DNA of 64,000 nucleotides from assembly GCA_028873815.1 (NCBI GenBank), contig JAPPNN010000023.1, positions 1 through 64,000 on the forward strand, in the 5' to 3' direction. A program made the position numbers and the translations under genes. Positions within the stretch are counted from its first letter, which is position 1. Each line of letters starts with the position of its first letter. The notes under the pieces are model-generated. The model was not told the DNA's origin. It made no database searches and worked only from the letters and a program-made list of their open reading frames with translations. Source of the stretch: Gemmatimonadota bacterium (GTDB lineage Bacteria > Gemmatimonadota > Gemmatimonadetes > Longimicrobiales > Gaopeijiaceae). Below are positions 1-9,600 of the stretch, in pieces.

Positions 1-259
1 GTACCATCCCTGGCACATTGCGATGCCGCCGGGAGGGGGCGTCCACTCCATCGCCCCAGATCGACGAACTCGGGTCTCCGAGGGGTATGGGTCGGGTGGA
101 ATGCGGCGCTCGGGAGAGCGCGTCGCCCTCACCGTCGTTGTCCTTGAGACCGGCGACGACGAGGTGGTGGACCTTGCCCGTGACGGCCCGACCGAGGCTG
201 TTCCGGGCGATGCCCGGTGGGACGTTTTCGCGGGTGCCCCGCGTGGCTGGCTTGGCCAC
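1..259 (-). CDS. unrecognised open frame, cut by the left edge
   Basis: An open minus-strand frame runs from a possible GTG at 259 off the left end of the window, about 86 codons. Its first fifty codons have strong G/C third-position bias, and it contains a plausible stretch GKVHHLVVAGLKDNDGEGD. I do not recognise the product. Frames on the other strand are open too, as is common at this GC content, so this may be a chance frame. No good Shine-Dalgarno was seen. Confidence 0.2.
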   Translation of the reverse strand, partial: MAKPATRGTRENVPPGIARNSLGRAVTGKVHHLVVAGLKDNDGEGDALSRAPHSTRPIPLGDPSSSIWGDGVDAPSRRHRNVPGMV

Positions 260-310
260 GCTAAGGTGGACAAGCCAGTTTACCCTCCGTATTACACGGC
301 GGGACTGGCG

Positions 311-325
311 GGGGGCTCTGCCCCC
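311..325. terminator. GC-rich hairpin downstream of the BPP gene
   Basis: GGGGGC-TCT-GCCCCC is a perfect 6-bp stem with a 3-nt loop, about 60 nt past the stop codon of the minus-strand BPP gene. There is no U-tract, so rho-independent termination is uncertain. It may instead be a general extragenic hairpin. Confidence 0.35.
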
Positions 326-383
326 TCGACCCCGGAACCTCCCGCGCCGAAGGGCGCGAAGAGCAGGAACTGCGTCAATCCTT

Positions 384-1610
384 CTACGGAACTGGATGAT
401 TCTGTTGCCGCGCCGACCGCCGCAGCCGCTTCACCACCACCGTCTCGACGTCCATTTCGTCCCGTTCGATGAACGCGGCCAAGCCGTCTGGACCAAAGGC
501 GTCCGGCGGCGCGGTCGCACCTGCCGGATAGGTTCCCACGTAGCGCCCGTCGGGGGTCAGAACATCGATGGGGCCATCGTCGCCGCTGGGCTCCTCCGCA
601 CGCCGCTGCACCCAGATCTCGCCGTCCCAAGTCGCGGTCAACGCCTCGATGACCGAAAGCTCAGGGTAGAAGGGGACACCGACTCGTCCCAAGCTCCGCC
701 ATCCCGCCCGCTCGGCTCGAACCAGATCCGCGGCCTGCTGCTCGTGCCAAGCCCTCTGTATCGCCGGAGTCACCGGCTGCGGGCCGATGGGCCGGGTAAT
801 GACGCGATGTACGCTCGCACCGCCATCGGGTGACGTGAGCTTGAGTCTGTAGGTGGACGAATCGCTGAATACGATGGAGCCATCCGGCAGCACGCCGTAG
901 AGAAGCTCGGGCTCGAAGATGGCGGGTATGGATACCGAACCGAATCCCATGCTCCTTGCCTCGTCCAGAGCCGAAGATGCCGGCAACCAGCCCTCGGCAA
1001 CGGTTTCCGCGTGTGCGACATCGCCCGCGAGGGACAGTCTTGAGATCGGGCGCGAGGTCCACCTCCGCATGCTTGACGCGGAAGCCTCGGTCAGCAGATA
1101 CCCACCGCGAGGGTCATTCTGGGTGTTCGAGTTCATCTGCATGTCGTCAGGCATGCGCACGCTACGGACGAAGCTGCCCGACGGGTCGAAGATCTGATAA
1201 GCCCTGCTCCGGGTGTTACCCACAACCGTCGTACCGTCTCGCATGACGACGTAGGCATTGGGCCAGTTGAACTCGCCCGGCCCTTCGCCCATCCGACCGA
1301 ACTCCCGCTGGAATCCTCCTGCCGCGTCGAAGACGAGGACGCGCAGGCTCGTCGGGAGTGCAAGCTGATCCGGCAAGCCCGCCATCAGGATTCCATCGAA
1401 GACGTAGAGGTTGCCGCCCTCGTCGAACGCGAGCTTGACGATGGTCGTGAACTGCTCCCAAGGCTCACCCATGGTCGCCCCGACCCGGAACACTTCCTCG
1501 AAGCCGGCTTCCAAGTAGCTGTCTTCGACCGGAAGCTGGATCACCTCTTGGCCGCCGAGCGGCACGGCCAAGCCCGCAATCGCGGCCAAGGCGATCATCG
1601 TTCGTCTCAT
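384..1610 (-). CDS. exported 6-bladed beta-propeller (BPP) protein
   Basis: A 408-residue protein with an N-terminal signal peptide ([20 protein letters not shown]) followed by propeller-like blades. The diagnostic motif GEGPGEF sits near residue 117, preceded by blade strands such as [11 protein letters not shown]. The C-terminus ([20 protein letters not shown], then [11 protein letters not shown] and DEMDVETV) closely matches the paralogue at 34474-35736, so the two form a subfamily. BPP proteins of this type are common in Bacteroidota and Gemmatimonadota, and their function is not established. The start was chosen because the signal peptide begins at the ATG, with a weak GGAAG upstream. 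It appears monocistronic. Family call firm, role unknown. Confidence 0.85.
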   Translation of the reverse strand: MRRTMIALAAIAGLAVPLGGQEVIQLPVEDSYLEAGFEEVFRVGATMGEPWEQFTTIVKLAFDEGGNLYVFDGILMAGLPDQLALPTSLRVLVFDAAGGFQREFGRMGEGPGEFNWPNAYVVMRDGTTVVGNTRSRAYQIFDPSGSFVRSVRMPDDMQMNSNTQNDPRGGYLLTEASASSMRRWTSRPISRLSLAGDVAHAETVAEGWLPASSALDEARSMGFGSVSIPAIFEPELLYGVLPDGSIVFSDSSTYRLKLTSPDGGASVHRVITRPIGPQPVTPAIQRAWHEQQAADLVRAERAGWRSLGRVGVPFYPELSVIEALTATWDGEIWVQRRAEEPSGDDGPIDVLTPDGRYVGTYPAGATAPPDAFGPDGLAAFIERDEMDVETVVVKRLRRSARQQNHPVP

Positions 1611-1834
1611 GGGTGAGCTTCCACAGCGCAGGGGGCAGTCCCGAAGTCAGGTCACCGCCCAAACGTAAGCCGTGCGCCTACCCCACGTCACCAAGCATTT
1701 CGCCAGCGGGTTGCTGTCGAACGAGCGGGTTGGGGGCGGAATGCCGTTGGTGCAGCCGATGGCCGGTCGTCGCTTGGGCGGGCGGCGGATCGGTGCCCGG
1801 GGGTCAAAGGGGGCGGAGCGCCCCTTGCCAGACC

Positions 1835-1851
1835 GCCACGTTCAACGTGGC
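1835..1851. promoter_or_regulatory. 17-bp perfect palindrome (8+1+8)
   Basis: GCCACGTT-C-AACGTGGC is a perfect inverted repeat with a single-base centre, in the 296-bp gap between two minus-strand genes. It could be an operator or a small hairpin. A second, imperfect GC-rich hairpin lies just upstream at about 1808-1827. Confidence 0.4.
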
Positions 1852-1860
1852 GTCGGCTGG

Positions 1861-1893
1861 CTCAGCACTAACTCAGGACTAGCTCAGGGCTGG
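1861..1893. repeat. three tandem 11-bp repeats
   Basis: Three consecutive 11-mers each begin CTCAG: CTCAGCACTAA, CTCAGGACTAG and CTCAGGGCTGG. The period is close to one helical turn. They lie just past the stop of the minus-strand gene 1907-2536. Function unknown. Confidence 0.5.
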
Positions 1894-1906
1894 CAGCGGC
1901 CATGCG

Positions 1907-2536
1907 TTAGCGGCCTCCGGATTCGATCTGTGGAACCTCTTCCTCGGGCTCCTTCTCGCGGGGGCCGAAGCGGACGAGCAGTCCGCCTAGGAACAAGGCG
2001 ATTAGCCAGAGGAAGAGGCTGAACGCGGTGGCCTCCTCCGCCACGGAGACATCGGTGGCGAGGGTGCTCATCAGAACGCCGAGCCAGAGGGCGAAATTCT
2101 GGAGCTGGAAATCGAGCTGGTCGCCGCGCTTCATGCTCTGCACTGCCCGCAGCACGAGGTAGAGCACGGCACCGCCGAAACTTAGGAACGCGGCGGACTC
2201 GGAGATGTCCTGGATGAACCCGAACGCGGCCCCTACGGCCCCGCCCGAGAGAATGCGCAGGGGCGAAGGCGAACTCGACTTGCGGGTGCGCGTCCGCGGG
2301 ACCGCCGGCACCCGAGTCGCCTCCGGAACGCCGGATTCCGGGTCGGTAACGGACATCTCCGTGGCGACGAATTCCGCGAGCGCAGTTCTCGTCGCCTGCA
2401 CGTCAATCCCGGCCTCGGCGGCGATGCGCTCCAGTTCCTCGGCGCTGAGCGTGTCTCCGCGGGCGTCGATCTCGGCCGCGCGCTGAAGAATGAGGGAGAC
2501 CTGCGACGTCGTGAGCCTCAGCGGTGGGTCGGTCAT
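1907..2536 (-). CDS. small membrane protein, function unknown
   Basis: A 209-residue protein. The N-terminal 55 residues are soluble and helical (SQVSLILQRAAEIDAR, then LSAEELERIAAEAGID), resembling the short regulatory helical domain seen at the front of many Gemmatimonadota membrane proteins. About three hydrophobic segments follow (near residues 95-125, 145-165 and 170-190), then a charged tail rich in Glu. The codons for the last residues QIESGG recur immediately upstream of its own start codon, suggesting a decayed duplicate (see 2535-2563). No enzyme motif is visible. I do not recognise the family. Confidence 0.75.
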   Translation of the reverse strand: MTDPPLRLTTSQVSLILQRAAEIDARGDTLSAEELERIAAEAGIDVQATRTALAEFVATEMSVTDPESGVPEATRVPAVPRTRTRKSSSPSPLRILSGGAVGAAFGFIQDISESAAFLSFGGAVLYLVLRAVQSMKRGDQLDFQLQNFALWLGVLMSTLATDVSVAEEATAFSLFLWLIALFLGGLLVRFGPREKEPEEEVPQIESGGR

Positions 2537-2563
2537 GCGTCAGCCTCCGGATTCGATCTGCGG
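2535..2563 (-). repeat. duplicated 3'-end segment upstream of the membrane protein gene
   Basis: The 18-mer GCCTCCGGATTCGATCTG occurs at 1913-1930, where it encodes the C-terminus QIESGG of the membrane protein, and again at 2543-2560 just before that gene's start. The second copy also reads QIESGG and then stops. Upstream of it GGGCTGCTTATCCG reads GLLIR in another frame, similar to GLLVR in the intact protein. This looks like the decayed tail of a tandem paralogue. The rest of the gap up to 2794 shows nothing I can identify. Confidence 0.45.
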
Positions 2564-2794
2564 TCGGTCGGCATTTCGCTCCCGGCGAGGAACACCCGAC
2601 GGATAAGCAGCCCACCCCTTCAGGAAGGGAACGTCGAGGCCGGGCGCACGTCAATGTAGGTCGCTGCCGATAGCAGTCACCGGCAGCGTGCGACGGTGCA
2701 GTAGCCGCGTGGCATACGATGGTTCTCGACTCCGGTGGTCACGTCGCTCGACGGATAGTACGGACGAGGAACCGCAGCCTGCGCGCCGCATAGG

Positions 2795-4738
2795 CTACGG
2801 TTCCGGCGGCGGGTTGCCCCGGAGTTGCACGAGCGCCTCCACCTGCCTCGCGATATCAGCGACCTGCGAGAATGCGAAACGCACCCTGCCGCTGGCATCC
2901 AGTATGAAATACGACGGGATCCCGCTGACGCCGAAAGCGTTCTTGGCCTCTGCGGCCAAGTCGTAGTAGACGGGATAGGTTACGCCTCGGGCCGCGATGA
3001 ACTCTTCCATGTCGGGACCGGGTTGGTCGTCCGTCGTGATGGAGAGGATCTGGACGCCGGTGGACTCAAGGAGTTCGCGAAGCCGAACGACCTGTGGAAT
3101 CTCGGCGACAGAATAGCCGCAAGACCGTGCCCAGAAGACGAGCACCGTGTTCCTGCCCTCGATGAGGTCCGAAAGGAGTACACGGTTTCCGTTCTTGTCG
3201 GCGAGGCTGCTGGACCTGGGTGCCCATCGGACAGTGTCCGCGACGATGCGCGGCAGCATCCGGGCTTCGGCTGACTCAAGAAGAGTGTGCCATTCCGGAC
3301 TCTCGGTATTCTGTCCGACCAGCGCTGCCAGTGAATCCGCTTGGTCTGCATGCGTAAGAGGATCGGCCGCAATGACGGCATAGTCGCGCGCAGCACCGGC
3401 GGTGTCTCCCCGGGACAACTTCACGTCAGCGAGGCGTTGGAACACCTCCGGGTCCACCGCCGTGGCTGCCGCCTCCTCAAGAGCCTCCAACGCTTCGTCC
3501 TCCTCTCCCGCAGCGGAGAGAAGCTCGCTGTAGGTGACGAGCCGATCCGCCCACTGTCGGGCTCGGGTGCGGGCGTACTCGCTCACCGTCCGGCCAAGTG
3601 GTCTGCCGGGATGAGCCACCAGATCTGCGTGTTCCGTCCCGGCTCGCGCCGAGCGTTCCAGTCCTTGGCGCGCGAGTTCCAAGGCCCGCTCTCGACGCTC
3701 GGGGAAGCTGGCGAGCCTTCGCGCGGCAGAGAACTTGCTTCCCCCATCCGCGAGCATTCTCTCGATCCAGCGGTCGGCGGCTGGCAGGTCGGGCGCTCGG
3801 TTCCACTCAGTCGCGACATTCAGCGCCCAACTTAGCATCTGCGATCCGGCGCCTTCCGCGTCCGGCCAGTATTCTTCAAACGCCGCTAGCGCGGCGTCGG
3901 CGTCACGGTCCCCGAAGAACTTCTGCACGGTTTCGATGCCAACGATCTGAGCCCACGAGCGCGTGCCCCTGCCCTCATTCCGAGCACGCTCTGTCCAGAA
4001 CGCCACCGCGACGGAATCCTCCACATCGTCCGCGTAGCCTTGGATCGCGACGACGGTGGCCGGGGAAAGCGGCGTCCGACGGGCGTACTCCTCATGGATG
4101 CCCGCGAAGTTCTCTTGGTGCCAAGCAAGCAAGCTGTCGCTCCCGGTGGAACCGAGCGCCACGTCCTCGTGGAACCGCAGCGTGCTCCACCCAGCCAAGG
4201 AGTCGGGATAGAGTTCCATCGCAAGTCGATTGGATTCGTAAGCGGTGATCCAGTTGCGGCCAGCGAAGTCGTAAGCGCGCTGCATCAGCGAGTGGTAGAG
4301 GGGTTGGCCATCTTCGGCGTGGATCAACAGCTCGAACAGGTCCCTTCCGTTGGCGTCGATGCGCTGGCCCGTCTTGTCTTCGACCACGAAGGCGGCGTAG
4401 ACGACTTGGGCGGGAAGGGTGAAGCTCGCGGCGAAAGTACCGTTCGGTTCCGGCTCTAGCTTGGCGAGCGCGGTGTTGCGCAAGCCGCCGTTGTACATGC
4501 GGTCGTGTTCCGTCCGGAAGTGACCGCGCAGCACGAGTTCTTGCTCACCCGCCAGCCTCTCGATCGGCGTATAGGTCACTTGGATGTGGGAGTTCGACAG
4601 CGGAGCCTCCGGGGAGAACCGTAGTCGACGTTCGCCGGCACGCTCACTCCCCTGTCCACTCACGACGCCCGGAAGAAGCCCGAGGACGCACCAGACCACC
4701 AATCCGTGCCGAACGATCCTGATCGTGCTCTCAATCAT
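2795..4738 (-). CDS. secreted TPR-like protein with C-terminal thioredoxin/TlpA-like domain
   Basis: A 647-residue protein with a signal peptide (residues 1 to about 29, ending VVSGQG). A beta-rich region follows, then a long alpha-helical TPR-like region (about 180-490), then a redoxin domain from about 500 to the end. The redoxin fold is supported by NTVLVFWARSCGYS at the active-site position and by the cis-Pro loop GIPSYFI. The active site reads SCGYS, not CxxC: the second cysteine is serine, giving a CxxS monothiol site. TlpA-like proteins normally reduce exported disulfides. Here the role may be monothiol chemistry or binding. Large TPR-TlpA fusions of this shape are frequent in Bacteroidota-like secretomes. 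Confidence 0.85.
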   Translation of the reverse strand: MIESTIRIVRHGLVVWCVLGLLPGVVSGQGSERAGERRLRFSPEAPLSNSHIQVTYTPIERLAGEQELVLRGHFRTEHDRMYNGGLRNTALAKLEPEPNGTFAASFTLPAQVVYAAFVVEDKTGQRIDANGRDLFELLIHAEDGQPLYHSLMQRAYDFAGRNWITAYESNRLAMELYPDSLAGWSTLRFHEDVALGSTGSDSLLAWHQENFAGIHEEYARRTPLSPATVVAIQGYADDVEDSVAVAFWTERARNEGRGTRSWAQIVGIETVQKFFGDRDADAALAAFEEYWPDAEGAGSQMLSWALNVATEWNRAPDLPAADRWIERMLADGGSKFSAARRLASFPERRERALELARQGLERSARAGTEHADLVAHPGRPLGRTVSEYARTRARQWADRLVTYSELLSAAGEEDEALEALEEAAATAVDPEVFQRLADVKLSRGDTAGAARDYAVIAADPLTHADQADSLAALVGQNTESPEWHTLLESAEARMLPRIVADTVRWAPRSSSLADKNGNRVLLSDLIEGRNTVLVFWARSCGYSVAEIPQVVRLRELLESTGVQILSITTDDQPGPDMEEFIAARGVTYPVYYDLAAEAKNAFGVSGIPSYFILDASGRVRFAFSQVADIARQVEALVQLRGNPPPEP

Positions 4739-5132
4739 CAGGTGCTACCCTCTGTGCTGGGTTGGTGATGGCCCACTCGACGATCGCGTGGACCAGGGAA
4801 CATGGCACCATCGTGGTTCCTGTTCTCCTCTCGTAGCTTTCAGAAGTGAGACGCCACCAAAGGTAAGGAACGTTTACCTGACATCACCGTAGGATGGCGC
4901 TGGCCGACCTCGCAAGCAGAGGCAATCCACCTCGCTGAGCCCAGCCCCCCCGCCCCCCGATCCACTCACAAGTCACGCTCGCCAAGGCCTGACCGAACAG
5001 CTAACGGTCCGGGGAGGTCTTTGGAGCCCCAAAGTGTTCCCGTTTGAGAACAGGGATGGAATGTGGGGATACCGGACCACGACATATCTAAATGATTGAT
5101 AATAATAGCGTTATGCGATCACGTTTACGAAG
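4739..5132. other. gene-free gap ending in an AT-rich junction
   Basis: No gene was recognised here. Near 4862 there is a short inverted repeat, GGTAA and TTACC separated by 7 nt, upstream of the minus-strand TPR/TlpA gene. The last 45 bases (about 5084-5130) are strikingly AT-rich for this genome and carry several stops. They abut coding sequence that starts in the middle of an Ig-like domain. See the finding on the truncated 5' end. Confidence 0.5.
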
Positions 5133-6605
5133 GTGACGGCAACGGATCCGGGCGGCCTCACGGCGACTCAGAGTTTCCCGGTGACCGTGCCGAACAACCC
5201 GCCTCGGAGCGTGGGCACCATTCCCCGCGACACCGTGGACGTCGGCGAGACGATCAGCGTGGACCTCTCCGGCTACTTCGAGGATCCTGACGGCGACCCG
5301 CTGTCCTTTTCGGCCGACCCGTTCTTTGACGACGTCGTGACCGCGACGGTGTCGGGCAGCGTCCTGACGATCGAGGGGCTGCGGGGTGGATGGTCGACCT
5401 CCGTCACGGTCACTGCGCGCGACCCGGAAGGTCTCGAGGCCACCCAGCGCCCCCGGTTCACGGTGGTTCAGCCCAACCGGCCGCCGGTGGCCACCGACGC
5501 GATCCCGGACGGCACCGTGGCCGCGGGGCGGACGTTGCGGGTGTTCATGTTCTCCCATTTTGAGGACCCGGACCGTGACCGTCTGAGCTACAGCGCGGTC
5601 TCGTCAGACGAGGGCGTGGCCACCGTGACTGCTTCGGGCAGCGTGGTCCGCGTGATGGGAGTGGCCCGAGGAACCGCGCAGGTCACGGTGACGGCTCGTG
5701 ACCCCGGGAATCTCGAAGCCACGCAGTCCTTCCAAGTCACCGTCCCCAACACCGCCCCAGTGGGCGTGGGCGACATCCCGCAGGACACCGTGAACGTCGG
5801 CGAAACCACCGCTGCCCTGGACCTGTCGGACTACTTCGAGGACCCGGATGGCGACGCGCTGACCTACACCGCCGAGCCCTTCTTCGATCGTGTGGAGATC
5901 ACTGTGTCCGGCAGCCTGATGACGATGAAGGGATTGGAGGACGGCCGGACATCGGTGACCGTCACGGCCCGTGACCCCGAGGGTCTGGAGGACTCGCAGC
6001 GGACCTACGTGACCGTCATACAGCCGAATCGGGCGCCGGAGCTCAAGGACGCGATCCCCGACCAGGAGGTTGACCGGGGCAGGACGAGACGATTGTCCAT
6101 GTTCTTCTACTTCGAAGACCCGGATCGCGATGAACTCACCTACCTTGTGGAAACATCGGATCCGGGGGTGGTCGGCGTCTCCGCATCGGGCCGGTCGGTG
6201 GAGCTCACGGGCGTGGCCAAGGGAGTTGCGCGCGTAACGATCGTGGCCCGCGACCCGGAAGGGCTCGAGGCGCGGCAGTCGTTTGGGGTGACGGTGCCCA
6301 ACAGTGCCCCGGACGACGTGGGTGAGATTCCGCAGGACACGATCAACGTCGGCGAGACCTGGTCCGTGGACCTTTTCCCCTACTTCACCGACCCGGACGG
6401 AGACCCGTTGGAGTACACGGTCGACGTGTTCTTCGACCACGTTGCCAGGGCCACCTTATCGGGCACTGTGATGACGGTCGAGGGGCTGGAGGATGGGCGC
6501 ACGTCCCTGACCGTCACGGCGCGGGATCCGGGGGGGGCTGGAGGCGGACCAGCGCACGCGCGTCAGGGTGATTCAGCCAAATCGGGCGCCGGTGGTTGCG
6601 CGTGA
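5133..6605 (+). CDS. N-terminal portion of multi-Ig-repeat metalloprotease (5'-truncated, frameshifted)
   Basis: The frame encodes five tandem Ig/cadherin-like repeats of about 85 residues, each with a core such as YFEDPDGDPLSFSADPFF, a following TVSGSVLTIEGL and a closing VTVTARDPEGLEATQ. The first codons (GTG at 5133) already encode the end of a repeat (VTATDPGGL). The in-frame stop TAG at 5106 leaves no room for a signal peptide, so the true 5' end appears to be missing. The repeat phase is lost at eight consecutive G at 6530-6537. Removing one G restores the reading DPGGLEADQRTRV and joins this frame to the next entry. The residues after 6537 in this frame are out-of-phase. Confidence 0.75.
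   Translation: MTATDPGGLTATQSFPVTVPNNPPRSVGTIPRDTVDVGETISVDLSGYFEDPDGDPLSFSADPFFDDVVTATVSGSVLTIEGLRGGWSTSVTVTARDPEGLEATQRPRFTVVQPNRPPVATDAIPDGTVAAGRTLRVFMFSHFEDPDRDRLSYSAVSSDEGVATVTASGSVVRVMGVARGTAQVTVTARDPGNLEATQSFQVTVPNTAPVGVGDIPQDTVNVGETTAALDLSDYFEDPDGDALTYTAEPFFDRVEITVSGSLMTMKGLEDGRTSVTVTARDPEGLEDSQRTYVTVIQPNRAPELKDAIPDQEVDRGRTRRLSMFFYFEDPDRDELTYLVETSDPGVVGVSASGRSVELTGVAKGVARVTIVARDPEGLEARQSFGVTVPNSAPDDVGEIPQDTINVGETWSVDLFPYFTDPDGDPLEYTVDVFFDHVARATLSGTVMTVEGLEDGRTSLTVTARDPGGAGGGPAHARQGDSAKSGAGGCA
6530..6537 (+). other. G8 homopolymer at the frameshift
   Basis: GATCC is followed by eight G and then CTGGAGG. Seven G would keep the repeat frame open from the upstream to the downstream part. 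This is either a sequencing/assembly indel, a fixed inactivating mutation, or a slippage-prone tract that switches the gene. Confidence 0.8.
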
Positions 6606-9600
6606 AATCGCCGACCAGACGCTGGAGCCGGACGATACTTTCTGGTTCCTCGCGTTCTCCCACTTTGATGACCCGGATGGGGATCAGCTGACCTACGCGG
6701 CCGAGAGTTCCAATACGAGCGTCGCTACCGTAGCCGTGTCGGGCAGCAGGGTGACCATCACGGCGGTCGCCGAGGGCTCGGCGATCGTCACGGTCAGCGC
6801 CACCGACCCGGACGGCCTGAGCGTCGAGCAGCAGGTGGGCGTGACGGTGGAGGGTGCCAACCGGGCCCCGCGGGCGGTCGGCACCATCCCCGAACAGACG
6901 CTCGACCCCGGAAACACGGTCGTAGTGGACGTATCCGGCAGTTTCCGGGACCCGGACGGGGATGTGCTGAGCTATGAAGCGAGCACGTCGAACAGTTCGG
7001 TGGCCACGGCGTCCATGGCGGGCAGCCGCGTAACCATCACCGCCAGGAGCAGGGGACGGGCCACGATAACGGTGACCGCGCGCGACCCGCACGGTTTGGC
7101 GGCGCGCCAGAGGATCCGGGTCAATGTAGCCAGCCGGCCGCCTCAGGGCAGGCCGATTCCCAGTCAGGTCATCGCGCCGGGAGAGACCGCCGAGGTGGAC
7201 CTGTCCGACTATTTTACGGATCCGGACGGTGACCGGCTGTCGTACAGCGGTTCGTCGAACGACCCGAACGTGGCGACCGCGAGCGTGGTCGTCGCCAGGT
7301 TGACCATCCGTCCCGTCGGGGCCGGCTCCACAACGGTCACGGTGACGGCCACCGACCCGGACCGTCTCATGGCGACCCAGGATGTCGGGGTTACGGTGCA
7401 GTCGGGCCCGAACCGGCCCCCTTCGGCGCGACCGATACCGGCGCAGGCGCTGACCCAGGGCAATGCGGTCGACCTGTCGCTGTCGTCCTACTTTTCGGAT
7501 CCTGACGGTGATGTCCTCACCTATGGGGCGTCATCGGACAACTCCGGCGTGGCGACAGCAGCCGTGATCGGGGGTACGTTGACGATCCGTGCAGTCGCTG
7601 CGGGCTCAGCAACGGTGACGGTGACGGCGACGGATCCAGGCGGGCTCCAGGCCACGCGGGGAATCGGCGTCACCGTGGCCGGGCCCGACAACAGGGCTCC
7701 CGAGGCGACAGGGACTATCGCGGACAGGACACTCGATGCGGACGAGGCGGCCACGGTGCGGTTGTCGAGCTACTTCGACGACCCGGACGGGCACGCCCTC
7801 ACGTACACGGCCACGGTGTCGCCGGCCCGGGTCGCTGGCGCGTCCGTGTCCGGGAGCGCCGTGACCGTCACGGGCATGGTCAGCGGCACGGCCACCGTCA
7901 CGATCACTGCCCGCGACCCCGGGGGGCTCGAGGCCACACAGGAATTCGACGTCACGGTGCGCAACAGCGCGCCGCAGGAGGTAGGCACGATCCCCGCGAG
8001 AGCCATTGCGGCCGACGCGACGACGACGATCGACGCTTCGTCCTATTTCCGCGACCGGGACGGTGACCCTCTTTCCTACTCCGCACAGACCTCGGACTCC
8101 GGCGTGGCCACGGCGTCTGCGTCCGGCAGTAGCGTGACCGTGGCGGGCGTGACCCCCGGGACGGCGGTGATCACGATATCGGCCCAGGACCCCGGGGGAC
8201 TGGAGGCCCGCCAGCAGGCCAGCGTGACCGTCCGGGCCACCAACCGGGCGCCGCAGACGAGGGGTACGATTCCGCCGCAAACGCTGGAGACGGGCGCATC
8301 GCACGACCTGGACGCGGGCTCCTACTTCACCGACCCGGACGACGACCCCCTCGAATACGCGGTCCGGACGTCGAACTCGGCCGTCGCCAGTGCCTCGGTG
8401 TCGGGCAGTGTGGTTACGATTGCCGCACAAAGCCCGGGTACGGCCACGATTACGGTCACGGCAAGCGACGCGAGCGGCGCATCCGCCACCCAGGAACTGG
8501 CCGTCACGGTTGCGCAGGGCAACCGGTCTCCCCAGCCCAGTGGCACCATCCCCGCTCAGAGCGTCGAGGCGGGCCAGACCGTCACCGTGGACGTGGCCCC
8601 CTACTTCAGTGACCCGGACGGCGATGCGCTGTCCTATGCGGTTGCGAGCTCGAGCTCCGCGGTGGCTGCAGTTTCGAAGCAGGGCAGCCAGGTGACAATC
8701 AGCGGACAGACCCCGGGAACCGCGACCGTAACCGTGACGGCGAGCGATCCGGACGGTGCGTCCGCCGACCAGACCGCCGCCGTAACCGTGACGGGGAGCC
8801 AGGACAACCGCCCACCGGAGACAGTGGGCGAAATCCCGGTGCATTTCCTCGATGCCGGCGAGTCCATTTCGATCGACGCGTCATCGTACTTCAGCGACCC
8901 TGACGGGGACGCGCTCAACTATTCGGCGGCGCTTTCGACGACCGGCGTGGTTCGGGCGTCGGCACGCGGTGACGAACTGACGGTCACCGGCGCGGCGCGG
9001 GGCACGGCAACCGTCACCCTGACTGCAACCGACCCGGGTGGAGAGGCGGTTGAATCGGCCTTCACGGTCGCCGTCGCAACCGCGGACATCGGGTCGTTCG
9101 ATCTCGATCTCATCGCCATCACGCCGATGTCCGAGTCCCACGCGGCCGCGTTCCGGGACGCGGCGGAGAAGTGGATGAGAGTCCTCGCGGACACGGAACT
9201 CCCGGACATGCCGGTGCGGGCGGGCACGCCGACGGGCTGCTGGGATCTCACTTCGGACCGCGAGATCGACAGCGTCGACGATCTGCTCCTGGTCGTCTCG
9301 GTGCGCGAGATCGACGGTGCCGGAAAGACCCTGGCCAGTGCCGGATCCTGCCGGTCGCGAGATGACTCGATGCTGCCCTGGATGGGGGTCATCGAATTCG
9401 ACGAGGACGACCTGAACTCGATTGCCGAGGACGGAGGCGTCGAGGAGGTCGTCCTTCACGAGATGGCGCACACGCTCGGCTTCAGCCGCTTCTTCTGGGA
9501 CCGGTTCGAGTTGCTGGAGAACCCCACTCTGACGTGGCTGATTTTTGCCTGGGCCCACAGCCCGGGCGAGGACGCTCATTTCACCGGCAGCCTGGCGCAG

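Noticed and set aside
4940..4958. C-rich homopolymer runs as a phase-variable tract
   Set aside because: They are in non-coding DNA and not placed to control a recognisable gene.
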